From: Cercospora beticola
Taxonomy: Eukaryota; Ascomycota; Dothideomycetes; Mycosphaerellales; Mycosphaerellaceae
Assembly (NCBI RefSeq): GCF_033473495.1
Contig: NC_088941.1
Span: 930,001 to 994,000 of the forward strand
Direction: 5' to 3'
Length of the DNA stretch: 64,000 nucleotides
The notes under the pieces are model-generated. The model saw only the letters and a list, made by a program, of their open reading frames with translations, had not been told where the DNA came from and did not search any database. The position numbers were made by a program, and so were the translations under genes. The first letter of the stretch is position 1; each line of letters begins with the position of its first letter. Shown here piece by piece: positions 24,787-35,097 of this stretch.

Positions 24787-25814
24787 ATGATGAGGGCATG
24801 CATTTTTTCAGGAGCGGCTACGAACGAGACGAAGCATTGACCGACGTTGATGTTGCATAATTAATGATACCCGACTATTGGAAGTAGCTGCCGCGACATT
24901 GTCCATAGAGCAGGCTCAATGGTTGATATCGACTAAGCTCAGTCGTCTACTCAGTAGTAGGCCAGAGCCAGTGAATATACCAGTACACTCATGTTTCGTA
25001 ATTGCTCGTCTCACTATTGTTTCCGTGGTCTCCGATTCGTCATCGTCAAGGTTCTTCCACGTTCAGCTGACCATAAGCCTACTATCGGGTTTCTTCTCTT
25101 CCGCTTCCTGACATCTGATTATGCTCACTCACATAAGTCTGACCAATTTCTGCACGGCAACGGGATCTTCAGAACCCCATCGAAGCTTTCCTTTGGTCCT
25201 ACCTTGTTGTGACCGCACCTACCTGCGCGCGTGCTGCGCTCCTGACGCGGGAAAGAGCTCGGCATTCAGCTCCGCCTGCCTGTCACACGCAGCAGGATTT
25301 GAAGCATTCACGGCAGGATGCAACACAATATCTGATGGCGCCTAGTGGTATCTTGACCTTGTTGGGCAACTCTTGGCCGCTCTTGATCCTCATCAGACGG
25401 GTTTTCGAAACCGCGATGCCGATCCCTGTGCGCGCGCTGCCGCAAGAGCAGGGATTATGCGGGTGCGCCTTCTCGCACCGGTCTACGAGAGACAATGCTG
25501 GCACCTAGTGTCACCATTCGAACGGTCAAGACGCAGCAATGCACAATCAACAAACCCGACGTGTAGCCCACCGACATCTCATCCGATGAACGACATGAAG
25601 GTCCAACAGCTAATGCTCCGCATCATTTTCGAGACGTTAATTCCTGAAGGATTCTTGCATGATTTCATCGCACTGGCCAACAGATTATAAAACTCTGGAC
25701 ACCAAAGCCGTGGATAGGGCACGTCTGCCCTAAGGTCTCACACTTCTTCTTTAGCTGAGTTCTGGCCGTTGCCTTCGAAGTCCGTCTGTGTTTGTCTTGA
25801 CATCGAACGTCAAG
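24787..25814. other. Intergenic, no gene seen
   Basis: About 1 kb between the hexose transporter and the P450 gene. It holds the transporter 3' end and the P450 promoter. Overlapping short frames at 25200-25690 are not protein-like. Confidence 0.5.
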
Positions 25815-27677
25815 ATGTTGGAGATACTGAAGTCCAAAGTGGTGCAAGGAGCGCTCCTTATCTTTCTGGCCAGCTATGTCGTGCGTTTTCTTGTCAAAGG
25901 ATATAGGATCCGAAAGAGGCGGTTTCAATTCGTAAGTGCAGTTGAAGCAGAGGCTCTGTACATGCTTCGCTAATTGTGCCACCTCCAGCCTGGAGCACCG
26001 GCCTCATGGATCTTCGGCGATCTCAAGACCGTTGGCGAGATAGCCTCGCAGCTTCCCAATCGTGTCCATCCTCATAGTGGGTATTTGATGGAACTTGTAT
26101 TTGTCGAGATGTCTTGCTGACGGTGCCAAGCATATGCCCACTTCATTAGGAAGAAGCACAACTTGGGCAATTGGTTCGCTCTTGACTTTTGGCCGGTGTC
26201 CGATCCAATGATTACAGTAATGGATCCTGCGATAAGTCAACAATTCTCGACAGAGTACAATACGCCGAAGCATTCCTCATTGCCGGATTTCCTGGAGCAC
26301 TTGGTGGGGAAAGACGATATGGTGTCTGCCAATGGGGCTTTGTGGAAGAAGTGGCGGAGCATGTTCAACCCAGGTGCGTGCACGAGCTCATCTTCCATCA
26401 TGCTCCATACCTAACTTCGTCCAGGCTTCAGCACACAGCACCTTATCACTCTCGCACCAGGAATCGTTGACGACGCTCTGATTTACGTCGACAAACTCAC
26501 AGAACATGCGAAGAAGAATGAAGTGTTCCGCCTCGAAGAAGAGACCACGCGCCTGACTGTCGATGTTATTGGAAAGGTCGTACTGGACGTCAGGTTCAAT
26601 ATGCAGCGAGGGAACAATGAATGTATCGACGCTCTGCGAGAGCAGATCAACTTGCTGCCGAATGAGACCTTCAACCCATTCGCCATGTGGAGGCCATATG
26701 GTATCTACCGACGATGGAGAAACAACCGCGTGATGCACCGATATATCGGCAAAGTCCTTGACGAGCGCTTCGCAACCAAAGAAACTCCAGCCAAAGAAAA
26801 GAAGGCCCGCAAACGTACCATCATCGATCTCGCCCTCGACAGCTACCTCACCGGCGAGGAAGATCTAGAAAATGAGGACCCTAACGCAGTCGCCACAAGC
26901 AACGACCACCCGATCATGGACGCCGCCTTCCGCGAAGGAGCCATCACTCAAATCCGCATCTTCCTCTTCGCAGGCCACGACACAACCTCCTCCACGATCT
27001 GCTACGTCTTCCACCTGCTCCGCAAAAATCCTCGAGTCCTCGAACGCATCCGTCGCGAACACGAAGATATCCTCGGCCCCGCCCACCAAACCGCCTCTAA
27101 AATCCAATCCGACCCCAACATCCTCCACAAACTCGAATACACCCTCTGTGTCATCAAAGAAACTCTCCGTCTCTTCCCCGCCGCTTCCGCACCTCGCATG
27201 GGCGAAAAGGGACTCTTCCTCACAGACCCCAGAACAGGCGAAAAGTTCTCCACAGAAGGCTGGATGATCTGGCTCGTCCACCACGGTCTCGGCCACAACG
27301 AAAACATCTGGGGTCCCGATGTCGACGAATTCAAACCCGAACGTTTCCTCCCTTCCAACTCGCACAACATCCCTGAAGGATCATTTCGAGCTTTCGAAAT
27401 GGGTTATAGGAATTGTTTGGGGCAGAATTTGGCGTTGCTGGAGGCGAGGATTATTTTGGCGATGACTTGTAGGACTTTTGAGTTCGATGTTTGTTTGGAT
27501 AAGGAGGGGTTGGAGACTGTGGGGAAAGATGGGACGTTTTATGCGAGAGATGAGAGTTTTAGGAAGGGGAAGGTGCATGATGTTGGTGGGGAGGAGTTGT
27601 ATCAGGTGTTGATTGGGGCGGCGAAGCCGAGGGAGGGGATGCCTTGTAGGGCGAGGAGGGTGGATTGGAAGCCGTGA
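25815..27677 (+). CDS. Cytochrome P450 monooxygenase, 4 exons
   Basis: Haem-thiolate oxygenase of the endoplasmic reticulum. Exons 25815-25931, 25989-26076, 26131-26373 and 26425-27677 give 566 residues; all three introns have clear branch sites. The N-terminus carries a membrane anchor (GALLIFLASYVVRFLV). Later motifs: I-helix FAGHDTTSSTI, the ExxR motif KETLRLFP, FKPERFLP, and the haem loop FEMGYRNCLGQNLALLE with the ligand Cys at about residue 480. Layout and sequence of the C-terminal half resemble fungal CYP59-like enzymes of secondary metabolism, but no partner biosynthetic genes are nearby, so the substrate is unknown. Within exon 4 base use switches sharply near 27390 from C-rich to G-rich. 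Confidence 0.92.
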
Positions 27678-27877
27678 GGAGGTATAGGCGTAGAAGTGGC
27701 GGAATGGTTTGCTTTTGGGATGTATAGTTAGAACTGGTATTTGTGTAGTTTTTTGAGCCATTCTATGAGGCAAATATTTGTATGCCTGTATTCACGATTG
27801 TAGATCTTGGAAGCCATGTGTCCCTTCCTTGTCTTTCGCTCCACTCTTCTGCTTCTTGCGCGCACAGAGACGCGATC

Positions 27878-28147
27878 ATGTCTCCTCCAACAACAACGAC
27901 GGCAGACAGCTTCCTCTTCTCCTCCATCCTCGGGCTGTTGATCGTGGCGGTATCTTACTTCATCGTGACAAGCTTATCCACGAGTCGCCTCAAAAGATAC
28001 GAAGCCTTAGAAAGTCGAGAACGTCAACGAGCGATGGATTCGCATCTTCCGAGACCTTCTAGAGGGACACAAGTCATGATGAACTGGAAGAGAGATGATG
28101 CTGAGAAGATCTCCTGCGCGCGGTGTGGGAGGGAGGTGCGTGAGTAG
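27878..28147 (+). CDS. Small membrane protein, hypothetical
   Basis: 89 residues from the ATG at 27878, which lies 200 bases after the P450 stop. One hydrophobic span (FLFSSILGLLIVAVSYFIV, residues about 12-30) is followed by a charged tail with a CARC pair near the end. It looks like a tail-facing-cytosol anchor protein, but no family is recognised and no intron tests the frame. It could be a chance frame. Confidence 0.4.
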   Translation: MSPPTTTTADSFLFSSILGLLIVAVSYFIVTSLSTSRLKRYEALESRERQRAMDSHLPRPSRGTQVMMNWKRDDAEKISCARCGREVRE

Positions 28148-28923
28148 CTATGGCAGCGTGTGGGGCTCGGAACTGTAAGATATGAAGGAGAGGCAATGAA
28201 ATCCTCATGAAGTCTTCCATATTTAACCACAATCATACCCCGTCAAATTCGACTTTTGCACCTGGTGTTGCAAGCAAAAGGCATGCCAAGCTTCTGGAGT
28301 TGCGCGCGAGTGTGCAGCGCAGGAGTCCAGCGGGACACCGCAACTGCTGTGCTACGCAAAGATTCCGAGTCTGCACTTCAGCGAGCAATTACGTGCTCGC
28401 TCAGGCGCAATGTCACCCGTCGCTGCCACGTTAGTGTGCTATCGTTGCCATTTTGGTGCTTTGTTGTGTAAGTTTGGAGAACCAGTAGTCGCTGCTGTGC
28501 TTGTTTGCTATCGGGGAATATCTTGATTTCTCATGTCGGTCGGTGGCAGCGTTCAAGAGGCTTGAATATATCTTCTGTGCCGGACTTTCCGGTTCGTGAA
28601 TAAGCTTGGAAAGAGGTGCCATGAGGGTGTCTCGTGGCTGCTAATGTAGCATGGCAGAGTCATATCGCCAACCTCTGCTCCTACCATAGTGGTCAACTGA
28701 GTGTAGCTGCAATGACTTCACTTTGGTGGCTGAGTCGTGCTCAGTCGTTCTTGTCCTTGCTGATTGTCTTGTCATTGCCTGGTATAAGGGTAAGTACTTC
28801 CATTCACATGAATCTTCCACCTCTCCACCAGCTCAATCTCGACGAAGCATCTGCAACGCTTGAAACATCGACACACACACACCTACACAGCATACAGATT
28901 GACCTACTGGCAGCATAAACAAT
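28148..28923. other. Intergenic, upstream of the small secreted protein
   Basis: About 775 bases with no supported gene. The 100 bases before 28924 are CA-rich and pyrimidine-rich, as expected of a fungal 5' leader. Confidence 0.5.
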
Positions 28924-29443
28924 ATGCTGTACCTCGTCGCTACTGCAGTATGCCTCGCTGCTTCGGCAAGCGCTCTTGCACTACCTCAAATCACCACCGG
29001 TAACCCAGGCACCTACCCTCAACCATTCGCGCAAAACACCACTCTGGGCTTCTTCTCTGGGAAGAGCTTCACTCCTGGCACGAAGATTGGCTCCGTCTCG
29101 ACTGATACGATCACCGATCTGGATGGCTGCGGGATACGTACAGGCGAAGGTGTAATCAAGGTATGCAGAATTTTCCCGGTTGCTGAAGACTTCGCTGACG
29201 TGCCATACTTGTCAGTCCATGTACTGCACGCCATTGACGCACAGCACAATCAGCATTGGACAGGTCGACCACGGTATCTGCACTTTGACTCTCTTCACTG
29301 GGTCGAAGAATTGCGAGGTCGTGAGCGGAGGGCAGAGACGTCAGATCCCAGTTCCCAATGGGAAGGAAGAGACTTGCATTTCGACCGGCGTGCTTGATGG
29401 AGGCAGGTACCAGAAGGCCAGTGGAATTTGGACATGCGGCTGA
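28924..29443 (+). CDS. Small cysteine-rich secreted protein (candidate effector), 2 exons
   Basis: 154 residues from exons 28924-29160 and 29216-29443 (intron 55 bases, branch CTGAC, phase 0). The frame also reads through the intron into a different ending, but the spliced form gives the coherent one. The signal peptide is MLYLVATAVCLAASASALA. The mature chain of about 135 residues has six cysteines (in DGC, MYC, GIC, KNC, ETC and WTC), enough for three disulfides, no membrane span and no recognised domain. Size, secretion and even cysteine number are what is used to nominate fungal effectors; host interaction is inference only. Confidence 0.75.
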
Positions 29444-30751
29444 GGGCAAGGAAATACGAGCACACATCGAGCTTCTTGGGTTCACGGAGCGCGTAGCCCA
29501 GATATATGTGAGCAGGGACGGTAATCGGCATGGAAATAGAATTTGACAAGTTGGCCGTTTGGCAGTTGTAACGCCGGTTCCAACGCAATCTCCATCTGAT
29601 CGCAGACTGCTCACTCGTATGGCCGATATCACGACCAGAAGGGTGGTGGAGGAGGATTTGCTAGTGGTGCTGCGGTTGATTAGTGGCCGAGACATGTGCG
29701 CGTTGGTCCATGGTCGAGCAGTTCAGTGAATTGTTGGGCGCTCAAACGGCCGCCAGCGCTCGTCGATGCAGGGATCGGAGATCCGACGACCGGCATGGGC
29801 AGTCTGACGTCTCGACGATGCTCCCGCCGGTGCGACGGTATGGCCATTGTGCATACTGTACAACCCCGCCGGGACAAGTGCAGCACTGCGGAAGTCGAGC
29901 TATACGGGTGGCGCTGTGCGCGTGACAGACGACAGGTTTGCCGGGCGGTGGTATGGCGCAAGAAGGACCGACTGCGTCGGCGTTCGAGGCCGGCTTGCGG
30001 CTAGACTTTGGAGATGCAGCTGGATGCGGAGGGGCGCGTGGAGAGAGCTGTGCTGAGCTCAGACTCCATTTTTCTCGTGGCCTGGTCGTTGAAGGCAGAT
30101 CGCCTCAACAACGAGCCAAGCCTGCCCAACCTGGCCGTGTTGCTGAGAGACCCGCGCGTGCAATGTCGCCTGTTCCATGCTGCGTCGGCGCTGGGGTCGA
30201 GCGCCGCGGATGAGATTATATACTGAGCAGCAGTGCATCTTCACCGACACCATTGATGCGCAGCTGTTTCGTCAGTATTTGCCTCCAGACCGACGTCAGT
30301 TTCTCCACCATCTCTCGCTTGTCCAGCAGCAGGGCTCGAGCTTGTGCTGCTTGCTCGGACCAATTCGCACCAGCCTCTCGGCTACTCACCATTACACTAC
30401 TTCCCTCTTTAACAATTTCCACTTCCTCTACACACCTCTCCCTCCCTTGGTGATACATTTGCAGGAGGAACAACCATCGTGGAAAGAATTTGAGCAGTAG
30501 TGGAACCGACCGGAACACACAAAGGTGAGTTTCAATTCGTCCCGATGCAGCTTCCCCAATGATGTCGCTCCACTCTCCGCATTCATAGCTTCCGACTTGT
30601 CTCATATCACACTCACTTGCGTGCACCACACGATCTCCAGAACGATCCACTGATACATTTCTCTCCACAGTGACACCTGCCTCCAAAACTCCCGAGGCCA
30701 CGAGTTGCGTCCAGTCTTTACCAAAAACCGCCCTCACACCACATCCGCAAT
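29444..30751. other. GC-rich intergenic with protein-like fragments
   Basis: About 1.3 kb. Between 29640 and 30230 plus-strand pieces in different frames look like protein, for example LYNPAGTSAALRKSSYTGG at about 29853-29909 and a run ending NNEPSLPNLAVLLRDP at about 30106-30153. They cannot be joined into one gene with acceptable introns. Either an unannotated short-exon gene or a decayed one is possible. From about 30400 the sequence becomes the leader of glycogen synthase. Confidence 0.3.
30525..30670 (+). other. Candidate 5' UTR intron of glycogen synthase
   Basis: AAAG followed by GTGAGT at 30525, a branch-like CCACTGATAC at about 30646, and a pyrimidine-rich CTCTCCACAG acceptor ending at 30670, 81 bases before the GSY ATG. 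All three signals have good consensus, so a 146-base leader intron is plausible. Confidence 0.45.
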
Positions 30752-33016
30752 ATGGGCGACCAACCCCGCCGAGACGTGCACAACCATGTGCTTTTCGAAG
30801 TGGCCACTGAGGTCGCCAACCGCGTCGGCGGTATCTACAGTGTGCTCAAATCGAAAGCACAAGTCACAACCGCAGAATATGGCTCGAGCTACACACTGCT
30901 TGGGCCGCTGAACCGCGCATCCGCCGCCGTCGAGGTGGAAGAGATCGAGCCGAGGGATCCAGCACTGATCGCTACGATCAAGAACATGAATGAGAGAGGC
31001 ATCAAGACCATGTACGGAAGGTGGTTGATTGACGGCGCTCCTCGAGTGCTGCTCTTCGATACCGGTACCGGATACTACAAGCTCGATGAGTGGAAGGGTG
31101 ATCTCTGGTCGACTGCTGGTATTCCCAGTCCTCCAGATGACCACGAAACGAACGAGGCAATTGTATTTGGTTACTTGATTGCCTGGTTCTTGGGCGAGGT
31201 GAGTTGCGGTCCCTCGCTATTCTGCCACAGTGGCACAACCAGGCACAGACTAATCTCCAATAGTACGTCTTCCACGAGAAGGAACGTGCCGTCATCGCAC
31301 AATTCCACGAGTGGCTTGCAGGTGTCGCACTTCCTCTGTGCAAGAAGCGCAAGATCGACGTAACGACCATCTTCACCACTCACGCAACGCTCCTCGGCCG
31401 CTACCTCTGCGCTGGCTCTGTCGATTTCTACAACAACTTGCAGTACTTCGACGTTGACGCCGAGGCCGGAAAGCGTGGTATCTACCACCGATACTGCATA
31501 GAACGCGGTGCTGCCCATTCGGCAGATGTCTTCACCACCGTCAGCCATATCACTGCTTACGAGAGTGAGCATCTGCTGAAGCGAAAGCCTGACGGCGTCC
31601 TGCCAAATGGTCTCAACGTCAAGAAGTTCTCCGCTACCCACGAATTCCAGAATTTGCACCAAACCAACAAGGATCGCATTACAGACTTTGTCCGCGGCCA
31701 TTTCTATGGACACAACGATTTCGATCCCGACAAGACCCTCTACTTCTTCACTGCTGGACGATACGAGTACAGAAACAAAGGTGTTGACATGTTCATCGAA
31801 TCTCTGGCTCGTCTCAACCACCGCATGAAGGCCGCTGGATCAGACATGACTGTGGTGGCGTTCATGATCTTCCCAGCACAGACACAGTCCCTCGCTGTTG
31901 AAGCTCTAAAGGGTCAAGCAGTCGTCAAGTCACTGAAGGATACTCTTGGACACATTGAGAAAGAGATTGGCAAGAAGCTTTTCGAGAAGTCGATCGCCTG
32001 GCAAGATGGTCAAGATCCGCCAGACGAGAAAGACCTGCTCAGTGCGCAAGACAAGATCATGCTTCGCAGGAGATTGTTCGCCATGAAGCGCCACACACTT
32101 CCACCGATCGTTACACACAACTTGGTCAACGACAGCGAAGACCCCATCCTTAACCAGATGCGCCGCTGCCAGCTCTTCAACCACCCCTCCGATCGCGTCA
32201 AGGTTGTCTTCCACCCCGAGTTCTTGAGCTCCGGAAACCCAGTTCTGCCGATGGACTACGACGATTTCGTCCGAGGCACACATATGGGTATTTTCAGCTC
32301 ATACTACGAGCCGTGGGGTTACACGCCAGCCGAGTGTACAGTCATGGGCGTGCCGTCGATCACAACGAACCTGTCTGGATTTGGTTGCTACATGGAAGAG
32401 CTCATCGAGAACGCCGCAGATTACGGTATCTATATCGTGGACCGCAGAATGAAGGGTGTCGACGACAGCGTGAACCAGCTCACAGAATTCATGTACGAGT
32501 TCACGAAGAAGAGCAAGCGACAACGCATCAACCAGCGAAACCGAACAGAACGCCTCAGCGATCTGCTCGACTGGAAGAGAATGGGCATGGAATATGTCAA
32601 GGCAAGACAGCTTGCGCTAAGACGAGCATACCCAGACAGCTTTGCAGAGGGCGAGGACGAGCCAGGATTCTTCGATGGTACAGAGAGCATCAAGATCACT
32701 CGACCACTGTCGGCGCCAGGCAGTCCTCGGGACCGCAGCGGCATGATGACGCCTGGTGACTTTGCCTCGATACAAGAGGGTCGAGAAGGTCTCAGCACAG
32801 AAGACTACATTGCGTGGAAGCTGCCGGAAGAGGTGAGTTGTGCACATGAACGATGTTTACATGAAGTTTTACTGACCAAATCTGTAGGAGGAGCCTGAGG
32901 ACTATCCATTCCCACTCACCCTGAAGCAAAAGGCTGGCAGTGGTACTGCAACGCCGACGCTCAATGGTAACGGTACCACACTACCTATTCGCGAACCACC
33001 AGCAGCTGCTCAATAG
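30752..33016 (+). CDS. GSY1: Glycogen synthase, 3 exons
   Basis: UDP-glucose:glycogen glucosyltransferase (GT3 family), which elongates alpha-1,4 glucan chains in the cytosol. Exons 30752-31198, 31264-32832 and 32888-33016 give 714 residues, close to yeast Gsy2 (705). Family motifs: [21 protein letters not shown] near the start (UDP-glucose binding), [38 protein letters not shown], and [20 protein letters not shown] holding the catalytic Glu pair. Arg-rich helix [23 protein letters not shown] corresponds to the glucose-6-phosphate-sensing region. The C-terminal tail is rich in Ser/Thr-Pro ([17 protein letters not shown]), the region that is phosphorylated to inactivate yeast and animal enzymes. 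Confidence 0.96.
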
Positions 33017-33495
33017 TATTGAGGTGCTGACTTGAAGATACTAGGCCTTTGATGGCTCGTACATATTCGAGAAGTTGGGACCGGTGACAGGGACATACAA
33101 CGACAGCTGAAGAGCTTTGTGACCGGAAATCTCTCCGCAAGGGAGGGGCGCAATACAAGTTCGTTGCGTGGCCTGGTTTGGGTTCTTGAGGGCAGAGACA
33201 AGAATGGATATAACTGATGATGGACGTGTTGATGTGCTGCGCCATATTTTGTAGTATTTGTATCATACCCGACATGACCTGGAACTTTCGAGAATCGACT
33301 TGCACGAGCACGTTCTGAAGATCTTGTCATTGCGTGCTACCAGAGATCGTTTTCAACATGAAAGCATTCACCAAGTTCACTTCGCGGCTCGTCTCCACAA
33401 TCACATGTGCCAAGCCGCGCCACTTGCCTCGTTCGAGCTGTACCTCCCACCTCTGGAACTTGCGACAACTTCTCTGACAAGGCCGTCCCGCAATC
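33017..33495. other. Intergenic, GSY1 to TAF11
   Basis: About 480 bases holding the glycogen synthase 3' end and the TAF11 promoter. No gene is seen. Bases 33400-33490 are pyrimidine-rich leader sequence. Confidence 0.5.
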
Positions 33496-34839
33496 ATGGC
33501 CTCACCACCGCACAGCGCGCGCTCGCCGCCCGGGTCCTCGTCAGCACCAGCTTCTCAGAAGAGACCAGGCGGCCTTTCCCTCGCGCTCCCGAAGTCGCGC
33601 AAACCGTCGCTAGCACCCTCGACAGGCTCCGCTCACCCTCTACGTCAGACCTCCTTCCCGCCTACAGCAGAAGACGAAAAGCATCTCCGCTTCTCCCCCG
33701 GCGAGGATGATCTCGACGATGGCGATCTCGACTCGGAAATCAACAGCGCGATTAGTGGTCCCGCTGATGGAAGTCTGAAGCGCAAACGTGGGGAGAAGCG
33801 GACGCGTGGAAGACCGGGCATGAAAGGTCTTAACTCACGCAAAGGAAGCGTTTCGTTAATTGGTGGGGAAGATGGGCGAAAGAAGGGCGCGAGAAGTACG
33901 GCTGGTGCGCCTTCGGTCGTCACTGGTGGAGGTTCACAACCGGACGCAGAAGACTCAGACGATGATCATGAAGATAACGATGGTCTGGGAGCGCGAGGCG
34001 AAGCTTTCACGATGGATCCTGCGGAACTGGATCGCGATAATCAGCGGAGGTATTTGTTCCGAGAGGCGGTGCCGACGGAACATCAAGAGAGGTATGATAC
34101 GTATAATAAGGTGAAGCTGCGGACGGCGGATGTGAGGAGGTTGGTCAACGCGACGCTGAGTCAGAGTGTGCCGCAGAATGTGGTGACGGTGGTGGGCGCT
34201 TATACGAAGATGTTTGCGGGCATGTTGATTGAGAGCGCGAGGGAGGTGCAGGCTGAGTGGATGGCGGTGCAGCCTTTGAGGCCAGATGGAGAACCGCAGC
34301 AGGCGTATAAGAGGCTGAAGTTGATGACTGGGAGGGAGGAATTGGAGGAATCTGATAAGGCGGCGCATGACGAAGAGAGGCAGGCTTCGAGTGCGCCGGA
34401 GAAGGCAAAGGCTGAAGACGATGAGATGGATGTTGAGGCGAGCAGGGGACTTAAGAAGGAACCGACCTCGCCCACTAGCAAGGTGGCCGACATACCAGAG
34501 GCTACTCCGTCCGCTTCTCAGCCCAACGGTCTGCCGAACGGGACGCAAACGACCGAAGCTATGAGCACACCAGAGAAGCACAAGAAGAAGGACGACGCGG
34601 ATGAAGACGAGCTTCCAGATGACTTCGCCAACGTTCAGCCGGGCGCTTGGGGACTATCGCGGGCTGTTGAAGAATGTGATCGCGGACCTCTCCAGCCAGA
34701 CCATTTCCGAGAAGCGCTTCGGAGATATAAGAAAGCTAGAAATGGTGGGACAGTGGGCTTCACGGGCATAAGTTTGTACGGGATGGAGAACCGGGATGTT
34801 GCGGCTAGTCGGATGGGAGGGAGAAAGCTATTCAGATAG
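33496..34839 (+). CDS. TAF11: TFIID subunit TAF11 (TAFII28-like histone fold)
   Basis: 447 residues, single exon. TAF11 pairs with TAF13 through a histone fold within the general transcription factor TFIID. The first 170 residues are low-complexity: Ser/Pro-rich, then basic (SLKRKRGEKRTRGRPGMKG), then acidic. The histone fold starts near residue 172 (FTMDPAELDRDNQRRYLF) and includes LVNATLSQSVPQNVVTVVGAYTKMF and IESAREVQAEW. About 145 charged, low-complexity residues then intervene before the last helix, GPLQPDHFREALRRYKKA (about 403-420). In short family members these two parts are almost adjacent. The gene is C-rich at its start and G-rich between about 34000 and 34400. Confidence 0.88.
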   Translation: MASPPHSARSPPGSSSAPASQKRPGGLSLALPKSRKPSLAPSTGSAHPLRQTSFPPTAEDEKHLRFSPGEDDLDDGDLDSEINSAISGPADGSLKRKRGEKRTRGRPGMKGLNSRKGSVSLIGGEDGRKKGARSTAGAPSVVTGGGSQPDAEDSDDDHEDNDGLGARGEAFTMDPAELDRDNQRRYLFREAVPTEHQERYDTYNKVKLRTADVRRLVNATLSQSVPQNVVTVVGAYTKMFAGMLIESAREVQAEWMAVQPLRPDGEPQQAYKRLKLMTGREELEESDKAAHDEERQASSAPEKAKAEDDEMDVEASRGLKKEPTSPTSKVADIPEATPSASQPNGLPNGTQTTEAMSTPEKHKKKDDADEDELPDDFANVQPGAWGLSRAVEECDRGPLQPDHFREALRRYKKARNGGTVGFTGISLYGMENRDVAASRMGGRKLFR

Positions 34840-35097
34840 ATGCTCACAGTCAGAGTGAGGGAGCTGTGGCACTTGGGACGAACAGAACCAGTAGCTGGAT
34901 CAGCGGCATGGAACATTGTACAAGACACTGTATCAACATCACTGTCATAATCAATTTGCCATACTTTCCCGTCCCAGCTCATCAATAGCGTGCCCAATTT
35001 GGCAGGTGTAGCGGCGCAAAGTGAAGCTCCATCCCAGCTTTCGATGCAGCTTCCAATGCAGCTTTCCCGTTGACCTTGTTCTTATACATCACATCTA

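Noticed and set aside
30216..30737. Minus-strand frame of 173 codons
   Set aside because: Antisense to the leader and candidate UTR intron of glycogen synthase.
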